Shown piece by piece: positions 7,501-12,503 of a stretch of 12,503 bases of DNA. The stretch is from Litorimonas sp049647245 (GTDB lineage: Bacteria > Pseudomonadota > Alphaproteobacteria > Caulobacterales > Maricaulaceae), in assembly GCA_049647245.1 (NCBI GenBank), contig JBARXH010000224.1:1-12503 (forward strand). Reading direction: 5' to 3'. The translations under genes were made by a program, and so were the position numbers. Under the pieces are notes generated by a model that worked only from the letters and a program-made list of their open reading frames with translations, did no database searches and was not told the origin of the DNA. How positions within the stretch are numbered: position 1 is the first letter of the stretch; each line of letters starts with the position of its first letter.

Positions 7501-7730
7501 TCGACAACTTGCGGGCTTTGGCCGGGAAAGTCCGTCCGGATGATGACCTGCGTGTCGGTTAGGTCCGGCACGGCGTCTAGTGGTGTGTCGAGCGCGGCCA
7601 TCCAGCCCGCGACGCCGAGGGCGAGGCTGAGAACCAGCACGATCAGCGGGTTTGCGACTGACCAGCCGATCAGGCGCGCAACGGCGCTTTTTGACGGATC
7701 ATGTCCGGCAAGGTTTTGGACATCGGACAT
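4557..7730 (-). CDS. cusA: CusA-type heavy-metal RND efflux pump (Cu(I)/Ag(I))
   Basis: This 1057-aa inner-membrane proton-driven pump is full length for the HME-RND family (about 1040-1070). It shows TM1 (about 20-45), a periplasmic domain, TM2-6 (about 355-515), a TM near 545-563, a second periplasmic domain, and a last TM set (about 885-1043). The metal-binding methionines of E. coli CusA (Met573, Met623, Met672) align at a constant +9 offset with Met582 ('LLYMPTT'), Met632 ('PLSMIETWIQLKP') and Met681 ('DMVSTG'). Proton-relay residues are also present: Asp419 in 'AIGAMVDASIVLVEN', Glu948 in 'GGIAVETAVIM' and Lys987 in 'LRPKLMT'. These favour monovalent Cu/Ag over the divalent ions of CzcA. 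It takes metal from the periplasm or from CusF and passes it with the adaptor to the outer-membrane channel. Its ATG shares one base with the adaptor's TAA (TAATG), and the ribosome-binding site is weak, suggesting translational coupling. Identity as CusA-type is strong; exact ion preference is inferred. Confidence 0.95.
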   Translation of the reverse strand: MSDVQNLAGHDPSKSAVARLIGWSVANPLIVLVLSLALGVAGWMAALDTPLDAVPDLTDTQVIIRTDFPGQSPQVVEDLVTYPLSSALLGLPGTEDVRASSMFGTSFVTIVFQDDVDLYWARSRVLEALSRLGGSLPEGAVPEIGPDATGVGWVYQYALVDRTGTTDLADLRALQDFFVSLELSSVEGVAEVASVGGFQREYQVLVDPNRLRALGVSLDKVADTIRKASLEVGGRVIESGETEYVLKTDGYVTNVDQLADTVVFAGGGAPVRLRDLGRVIEGPALRRGVVELNGEGETVAGIVVMRDGENALEVIERVKDRLEEVSRGLPDGVEIVTVYDRAPLIEGSVDYLRHKLIEEAIAVALVILLFLLHIRASLVALITLPLGVLGAFVIMNAQGVTANIMSLGGIAIAIGAMVDASIVLVENAARKLSEHPGKPKGAQRREVLLAAAQEVGPGIFFSLLIITVSFLPVFALTGESYRLFSPLAFTKTYAMAFAAALSVTLVPVLMLLLMRGRFIQERKHPLMRVLIWLYTPALRGALRLRWFVVLIALLATASLVIPLRKLGTEFMPALYEGELLYMPTTLPGVSETKMRELLGQTNRMIATVPEVERVFGKAGRADTATDPAPLSMIETWIQLKPKNEWRPGIDAEGIIAELDSRLQIPGLVNSWGYPIKIRMDMVSTGVRTPIGVKITGDELSTLERLSREAETIIADILGTRSAFADRVLGGKYLEIIPNREALARRGISMAAFQSVVRTALGGQVLSQSVQGRERYDILLRYAPEYRNSPDAIGMALVPAPSGAVVTLSDVATIRFAEGPPMIRSENARLTGWVFVDFENRDLGGYVQDLRQTLASDLALPPGYAVAISGQYEQLEEARDRLSLAIPAAIALVFLLLMLHFGRLDRTLIVMLSVPFGLIGGLWAVWLAGYNLSVAVAVGFIALGGIAVETAVIMLLYIDSEVRTRMPEDRDALREAVIIGAVQRLRPKLMTVITIFAGLAPVFLTDGLGADVMRRIALPMVGGMASTLILVLFVVPAVYLIWVGRTLPQRHSIKGDTS

Positions 7731-9454
7731 TAGTGGCGATGCCCCGCATGCGGTTCGGCTGGTTGGCGCCGAGGGGCTGGCTCAGGCGCCATCGACATTG
7801 GCTCCGGCCAGGGAATGATCGTGGCAGCCCCACCGCCGTAAGGATTGGCGGGCGTAGCCGACTGCTGAAGCCAGAGTTGCCCTGTTGCGTCATCGGAAAA
7901 CAGCACCAAGCCGCGATTGTCATAGCTCGCTGGCGCGCCGTCCAGGACCAAAGGCTTCAATCCGTCCATCAAGGCGGCCAGCGCCGCGCGGAGCGCATTT
8001 GCGTCCGGCGCGACTTTCGCAGCTCGCAGGGCGGCGTCCACGTCCGTCAAAACCGTGCCGAGTCGCGTCGATCCGAACCTGGCGCGAAGGGGCTCGACGA
8101 CCGATAGAGCTGGATCCACAAAATAGGGATCGATCGTGTAGCCGTCGGTCAAGGCCTCATGGAAATACAGCGCCTGGTCTACAAAATGATCAATCTGTGC
8201 CAGCGTGTCCCCGTCAATGGGCAAATCGGACAGGGGCGTATCCGGACCCAAGGCCGGTCCGAGCCGGGCGAACCCTTCGCGGAGGTTGGCTTCGCTGCCG
8301 AGCAGGAACTGTCCGTTGATGACGACGCTTTCCCCGTCCTGCAGCCCGGAAAGGATCGCCGTTCGGCCAGCATTGGTTTCACCCGACATAACAGGGCGAG
8401 CCGCAAACCGGCCCTCGCCGAGGCTGACAACCACGTAGGATCCGGTCCCATAACGAAGAATGGATGGAGCGGGAACAGAGAGCTTGACGTCTCGTTCCAC
8501 CTCGAAGTCGATATCGGCATAAGCACCGGGCCGCAGAGATCCCGTGCTGTTAGTCAGGCTGACGCGGAGCTGCGCCGTGCGCGTGACCGGGTCGATCGTC
8601 GGATAGATATAGTCAACTTCGCCTTCACCATTGGCGTCCGGGGCGCTGGGGAAGCTCAACCGGACCGGAAGGCCGGACCGGACAAGAGGCAGATCGCCTT
8701 CTGGCAAACGGGCGATCACCCAGACCGAACCGAAGTCCTGCAGAGCCAGAATAGGGGCCCCAGGTTTTACATAGGCCCCGTCTGCGACCATGATGTCTGA
8801 CACGATGCCCGCACTTTCGGCGTAGATCGGCACACGTTCGACAGTCTCGCCGGATTCCACGACCCGGTCGATCGTGCCGGGTTGCATGCCCAGGGAGCGA
8901 AGACGCTGGCGCACGGCCTCAATCCGGCGCGGATTGCCGATGCGCAGGGAGTTGAGCAGATCCTTCTGCGCACCGACAAGATCGGGGCTGTAGATGCGGT
9001 AGAGGAGCTGGCCTTTTCGGACCGGATCGCCGACGGCGCGTACGCGCAGATCGGAAATCCAGCCTTCCAAGCGTGACGCTTCTGACGTCTGCAGGCTTTC
9101 GTCGGCTTCGACGGTTCCATAGGCTCGCAGTGTTCGGGAAAAATCGGTCTGGGTCGCGGGCGCCGTGCGGATGCCCAGCGACTGGATCATTTCGGGTGAG
9201 ACGGCAACGCTGCCATCGCCCAGCGATGCCGATTGTGTTTCCGCCGGAACCAGGTCCATGCCGCAGATCGGACAGGTGCCGTCTGGGTCTTCGCTGATAT
9301 AGTGCGGATGCATGGGGCAGGTGTAAAGGCGCGGCTCTTCGGAGCTCGCGTCAGCGGATACGGTCTCGACAGCCGTGGGTCTGTCACCAACGCCCGGATT
9401 ACCACAGGCGACCAGGCCCAAGGCGAGCCAAGGCAGGAATTGTCGCGGGCTCAT
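7730..9454 (-). CDS. cusB: CusB-like RND adaptor lipoprotein with heavy-metal-binding domain
   Basis: This 574-aa periplasmic membrane-fusion protein links the inner-membrane pump to the outer-membrane channel. The ATG has GGAG (9465-9462) 7 nt upstream and overlaps the channel gene's stop (ATGA). Residues 1-17 form a lipoprotein signal with LVAC (Cys17). A heavy-metal-binding domain follows (about 42-70), 'YTCPMHP' and 'CPICGMDLVP', with Cys46, Met48, His49, Cys61, Cys64 and Met66. The adaptor core (about 80-395) has the barrel-sandwich hybrid, with a first half near 105-155 ('YGTVEADESLQTSEASRLEGW'-type strand) and a second near 207-245, then a beta-barrel and a membrane-proximal domain. 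Residues about 415-545 resemble DUF3347, ending in 'LWLQQSATPANPYGGG', but without the Cys/Met often seen there. The end is Met/Pro/His-rich ('HAGHRH'). E. coli CusB is about 407 aa and lacks these additions. They probably bind metal in the periplasm. The adaptor call is firm; the DUF3347 match is from memory. Confidence 0.93.
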   Translation of the reverse strand: MSPRQFLPWLALGLVACGNPGVGDRPTAVETVSADASSEEPRLYTCPMHPHYISEDPDGTCPICGMDLVPAETQSASLGDGSVAVSPEMIQSLGIRTAPATQTDFSRTLRAYGTVEADESLQTSEASRLEGWISDLRVRAVGDPVRKGQLLYRIYSPDLVGAQKDLLNSLRIGNPRRIEAVRQRLRSLGMQPGTIDRVVESGETVERVPIYAESAGIVSDIMVADGAYVKPGAPILALQDFGSVWVIARLPEGDLPLVRSGLPVRLSFPSAPDANGEGEVDYIYPTIDPVTRTAQLRVSLTNSTGSLRPGAYADIDFEVERDVKLSVPAPSILRYGTGSYVVVSLGEGRFAARPVMSGETNAGRTAILSGLQDGESVVINGQFLLGSEANLREGFARLGPALGPDTPLSDLPIDGDTLAQIDHFVDQALYFHEALTDGYTIDPYFVDPALSVVEPLRARFGSTRLGTVLTDVDAALRAAKVAPDANALRAALAALMDGLKPLVLDGAPASYDNRGLVLFSDDATGQLWLQQSATPANPYGGGAATIIPWPEPMSMAPEPAPRRQPAEPHAGHRH

Positions 9455-10719
9455 GGCTGGGCTCCAGTTTGATCGAGGGGGATGATGATTAGCCCGTTCA
9501 TGCGAACGGTCGCGATGTCGGCCCGCGCCTGTTCGGCCCGGATCTGATAGTCCAGAGTGAGAAGAGCGATCTCGCCGTCAATGATGGGGGCATAGCCACC
9601 AGCGCCCGACTCGTAGACGACCAAGCGGTCTTCCATGACCTGTGCAATGGCGCGTTTCCTGTCTCCGAGGACAAGGATCGATTCTTGTGCAGCCTTGCGC
9701 TGCGCATCCAGCGCCTCATATTGCGACAAAGCGGACCGGGCAGCGGCATGGACATCCGTAAGAGCCGCCGAGCGATCGGTTTTTGCTGCGCGCAGCCTCG
9801 GTTCCTGCTTTCGCCCCGACCAAAGCGGAACGCTGAGCGTGACTCCGAAGCTGACCCAATCATCACCATCGAAGTTCGCCCCGTTTTCGCGTTGCTGATA
9901 GGTAGCCTGTGCGCCCCAATCTGCCTTGAACGCGGCCTCCGCGCGGTCGATGCGCGCATCGGCGATCTCGACGCTTTCCTGCGCGACCTGCACGGCATGA
10001 AACGCATTGGCGTGACCGCTCCACACGACAAGCTCCGGCGTAATGTCGATTCCATCCGGGACAGTGCCCAGAAGGTCGCGAAGACGCGCCTGCGCGCTGA
10101 TACGTTCTGACACCAGCCCGACACGGGTCCGCTCTAGATCGGCTCGTTCCCCTTCGATTTCTGCGAGCCTGAACAGGGACGGGCTGCCCGCATCGACTTC
10201 GGCCAGATAGACCTCGTCCAATTCATCATATTCGGCGTTTCGAGCGTCGAGGAGAACGATCTGGTCGGCGACCTTGTCGAGCACGAGCAATTGGCCGAAC
10301 ATCTCCGCCCGGAGTTCGGCCAGGCGGGCCGCGCGAGCCACCTCCAACTGTCCGGCATTGGCCAGGATTTCATCGCGCGCGGCTTCACGGCCTGAGAGGT
10401 TTGGAATGCGCTGCCGCACGCCGATCGATTTGTTAGTCGGCAGATACTCGGTGAAGGAGGGATCAAAGACCGGGAAATTGTTCAGACCCATCGTCACTTC
10501 CGGATCGGGCAGGGCGGTCTCGGCCTCGGCCCGTTCCCGTTGGGCATCCGCCCGCAGAGCATACGCTTCCAGGCTGGGATGCAGACGCAGTGTTGCTTCA
10601 AGTTCGGTCAAACTATAGACAGTGTCTTGAGCCATCGCCGACAGGGGCATCAAGCCTATCAGAAGCGCCCCAAGGGAACGAAGGGCGTGAGGGGGACGTG
10701 CAATCATTCGGATGAACAT
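9451..10719 (-). CDS. cusC: TolC-family outer-membrane efflux channel (CusC/CzcC-like)
   Basis: This outer-membrane factor of about 422 aa forms the exit duct of the tripartite metal pump. I chose the ATG at 10719 because AGGA (10731-10728) sits 8 nt upstream, overlapping the ATPase stop codon. An in-frame GTG at 10743 would give 430 aa but has no visible ribosome-binding site, and a further ATG lies 4 codons downstream of the chosen one. The signal peptide has an Arg-rich start, the hydrophobic run 'ALLIGLMPL' and cleavage at AMA before Gln. No lipobox cysteine is present, unlike the acylated E. coli CusC. The mature protein shows the two OEP repeats: long heptad-like Ala/Glu/Arg helices ('AEAETALPDPEVTMGLNNFP', 'LRAEMFGQLLVLDKV') and beta segments such as 'WVSFGVTLSVPLWSG'. 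Its position directly before the adaptor and pump, with overlaps, sets its partnership. CusC rather than CzcC is inferred from the pump type. Confidence 0.92.
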   Translation of the reverse strand: MFIRMIARPPHALRSLGALLIGLMPLSAMAQDTVYSLTELEATLRLHPSLEAYALRADAQRERAEAETALPDPEVTMGLNNFPVFDPSFTEYLPTNKSIGVRQRIPNLSGREAARDEILANAGQLEVARAARLAELRAEMFGQLLVLDKVADQIVLLDARNAEYDELDEVYLAEVDAGSPSLFRLAEIEGERADLERTRVGLVSERISAQARLRDLLGTVPDGIDITPELVVWSGHANAFHAVQVAQESVEIADARIDRAEAAFKADWGAQATYQQRENGANFDGDDWVSFGVTLSVPLWSGRKQEPRLRAAKTDRSAALTDVHAAARSALSQYEALDAQRKAAQESILVLGDRKRAIAQVMEDRLVVYESGAGGYAPIIDGEIALLTLDYQIRAEQARADIATVRMNGLIIIPLDQTGAQP

Positions 10720-10729
10720 CGGCGTGGTC

Positions 10730-12503
10730 CTACAAATCCGCACTACGCAAACGCAGGGCGTTCGCGATGACGGACACGGATGACAGGCTCATCGCCGCCG
10801 CAGCGATCATCGGGCTGAGCAGCAGTCCGAAGGCCGGATAGAGTACGCCCGCTGCGACCGGGACACCCAGGGAGTTGTAGATGAAGGCGAAGAACAAGTT
10901 CTGACGAATGTTGCGCATGGTGGCCCGGCTCAGAGTGCGGGCCTGCGCAATTCCCAGAATGTCGCCGCGGATCAGCGTCACGCCCGCGCTTTCCATGGCG
11001 ACATCGGTTCCGGTCCCCATGGCGATCCCCACATCTGCCTGTGCCAAGGCGGGGGCATCGTTGATCCCGTCTCCGGCCATGGCGACGATCTCTCCGGCTT
11101 GCTGCAACTCGCGGACGATCCGGTTCTTGTCCTCTGGCGAGACATCGGCGTAGATATCATCAATCCCGATCTTGTTCGCCACGGCATGGGCCGTGCCTGC
11201 GCTGTCGCCGGTCAGCATGACGACCTTCAAGCCACTACGATGCAGCTGATTGATGGCGTCTGGTGTCGTGGCCTTGATCGGGTCCGTGACGCCGATCAGC
11301 CCGGCTGGCTTACCATCGATGGAGACGAACATGACGGTCTGACCGTCCTTCCGGAACTGCTCGGCGGACGTCGCGAGATCCGTATCCTGAGCGCCGACCC
11401 GGCGCATCATCTTGTCATTACCGATGGCGACGGACCGACCCTCGACTTTACCCTCGGCCCCTTCGCCCGTTACGGATCGGAAATCGACCGCGTTGAGCGC
11501 CTTGATCTCCCGCTCGGCCGCTCCCCGGACGATGGACTCGGCCAGCGGATGTTCGCTTGCCTTTTCAACGGCAGCGACATGGGCAAGCAGGTTCGTTTCG
11601 TCAAAGGGTGCAACGGGTTCGACCATGACCAGCTCGGGGCGTCCCTGGGTGAGCGTGCCGGTCTTGTCCACCACGACAGTCGTGACTTTTTCCATCGTTT
11701 CCAGCGCTTCGGCGTTCTTTATCAGAATACCGTTTTGCGCGCCTTTGCCCGTGCCGACCATGATCGACATGGGCGTGGCGAGGCCCAATGCGCAGGGGCA
11801 GGCGATGATCAGGACGGCGACCGCGTTGACCGTCGCGAACGCCATGGCCGGTTCTGGGCCGTATAGACTCCATACGATGAATGTCACGACGGCGATAACC
11901 AGCACGGCCGGTACAAAATAGGCCGATACTGTATCGACCAGCTTCTGGATCGGCGCGCGCGACCGCTGCGCTTCGGCGACCATGCGTACGATCTGGGACA
12001 GTATCGTATCCTCGCCGATCCGCGTCGCCTCGATGACAAGACTACCGGTCGCATTCACCGTGCCGCCGGTAACATTGGCGTCGACCGTCTTGGCGACCGG
12101 CATAGGCTCGCCGGTGACCATGGACTCGTCCACGCTGGACCGTCCTTCGGCCACCTGACCATCGACTGGCACCTTTTCGCCCGGTCTGACGCGCAAGCGG
12201 TCGCCAAGTTTCACTTCTTCGAGCGCGATCTCGGTCTCGGTGCCGTCTGCATTGATACGGTGCGCGGTCGGCGGGGCCAGCTCCAGAAGGGCGCGGATCG
12301 CCCCAGAAGTCTGACTCCGCGCTCGAAGTTCGAGCACCTGTCCTAACAGGACGAGCGTAGTGATGACTGCGGCCGCCTCGAAATAGACGGCAACCTGCCC
12401 GTCTTCATTGCGGAAAGCGGCCGGGAACAGACCTGGCAGCAAAACTGCGATCAGCGAATAGAGAAAGGCGACGCCAACCCCGAGTGCGATCAGGGTGAAC
12501 ATG
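10730..12503 (-). CDS. copA: Cu(I)-exporting P1B-type ATPase (CopA), 5' end beyond window
   Basis: The C-terminal 590 residues of an inner-membrane ATPase that pumps cytoplasmic Cu(I) to the periplasm. The frame runs off the right edge. The Met codon at 12500-12502 is not the start: it matches the internal 'NMFTLIA' region of CopA, and the one visible base before it fits an Asn codon. The N-terminal metal-binding domain(s) and first membrane helices are therefore missing here. Visible motifs (numbered from that Met) are the actuator TGEP (130-133), the membrane ion site CPC (235-237), the phosphorylation motif DKTGT (279-283, Asp279), the nucleotide-binding His-Pro (318-319) and GDGIND (477-482). 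The P1B-1 signatures follow: Tyr542-Asn543 in 'FIYNSLG' and Met571 with Ser574/Ser575 in 'AAAMSLSSVSVI'. Together these specify Cu(I)/Ag(I). It ends 'NALRLRSADL' and overlaps the ribosome-binding site of the channel gene, so it is co-transcribed with the efflux pump. Confidence 0.95.
   Translation of the reverse strand, partial: MFTLIALGVGVAFLYSLIAVLLPGLFPAAFRNEDGQVAVYFEAAAVITTLVLLGQVLELRARSQTSGAIRALLELAPPTAHRINADGTETEIALEEVKLGDRLRVRPGEKVPVDGQVAEGRSSVDESMVTGEPMPVAKTVDANVTGGTVNATGSLVIEATRIGEDTILSQIVRMVAEAQRSRAPIQKLVDTVSAYFVPAVLVIAVVTFIVWSLYGPEPAMAFATVNAVAVLIIACPCALGLATPMSIMVGTGKGAQNGILIKNAEALETMEKVTTVVVDKTGTLTQGRPELVMVEPVAPFDETNLLAHVAAVEKASEHPLAESIVRGAAEREIKALNAVDFRSVTGEGAEGKVEGRSVAIGNDKMMRRVGAQDTDLATSAEQFRKDGQTVMFVSIDGKPAGLIGVTDPIKATTPDAINQLHRSGLKVVMLTGDSAGTAHAVANKIGIDDIYADVSPEDKNRIVRELQQAGEIVAMAGDGINDAPALAQADVGIAMGTGTDVAMESAGVTLIRGDILGIAQARTLSRATMRNIRQNLFFAFIYNSLGVPVAAGVLYPAFGLLLSPMIAAAAMSLSSVSVIANALRLRSADL

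Noticed and set aside
11099..11866. 255-aa plus-strand open frame antisense to the copper ATPase
   Set aside because: It lies wholly inside the well-supported ATPase gene, whose P1B motifs are intact; typical opposite-strand shadow.
12500..12502. Met codon at the right edge as the true start of the ATPase
   Set aside because: The sequence from this Met matches an internal membrane segment of CopA, and a protein starting here would lack the first helices and the metal-binding domain. The gene is cut by the window edge.
1..12503. CRISPR array, tRNA/rRNA gene, intact insertion sequence or defence system
   Set aside because: No regularly spaced repeats, cloverleaf or rRNA sequence, transposase motif or defence-type domain was seen; all long genes are accounted for by the photoreceptor, SnoaL and copper-export families.

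Overview
The window reads as a chromosomal segment of an alphaproteobacterium. The evidence is the high GC content of most coding DNA (around 60% in the stretches I counted by hand), a bacteriophytochrome joined to an HWE-type histidine kinase (a kinase class typical of Alphaproteobacteria), and a PhzA/B-like SnoaL protein. I cannot name the genus; Caulobacterales/Maricaulales or Sphingomonadales would fit, but this is inference.

Layout. At the left end, on the + strand, is a secreted protein with two SnoaL/NTF2-like domains (63-1040). It converges, with a 17-nt gap, on a large minus-strand gene (1058 to about 3619) encoding a hybrid bacteriophytochrome: PAS-GAF-PHY photosensor, HWE kinase and C-terminal receiver. 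A gene-poor stretch of about 500 bp (3626-4125) follows. Much of it is AT-richer than its surroundings, and it carries short direct repeats and a strong hairpin.

The right two thirds (4126-12503, all minus strand) is a tightly packed copper/silver efflux operon. In transcription order it is: a Cu(I)-exporting P1B-type ATPase cut by the window edge (10730-12503); a TolC/CusC-like outer-membrane channel (9451-10719); a CusB-like adaptor lipoprotein with an N-terminal heavy-metal-binding domain and a His-rich tail (7730-9454); a CusA-type HME-RND pump (4557-7730); and a CusF-like copper-binding lipoprotein (4126-4560). The last three junctions overlap (ATGA, TAATG, GTGA). At the first, the next gene's ribosome-binding site overlaps the ATPase stop codon. 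A hairpin at 4077-4128 probably ends the transcript.

How the genes work together. The ATPase would move cytoplasmic Cu(I) to the periplasm. The CusF-like lipoprotein and the adaptor's metal-binding domain would capture it there and hand it to the CusCBA tripartite pump for export across the outer membrane. No metal regulator (CueR, CusRS) and no promoter for the operon is inside the window; both must lie beyond the right edge or elsewhere. The phytochrome and SnoaL genes have no visible functional link to the copper operon. I found no CRISPR, tRNA, rRNA, intact transposase or defence system, and nothing that is clearly a new system. The most unusual items are the modified CusF-like protein with its lower-GC gene, and the composite adaptor.
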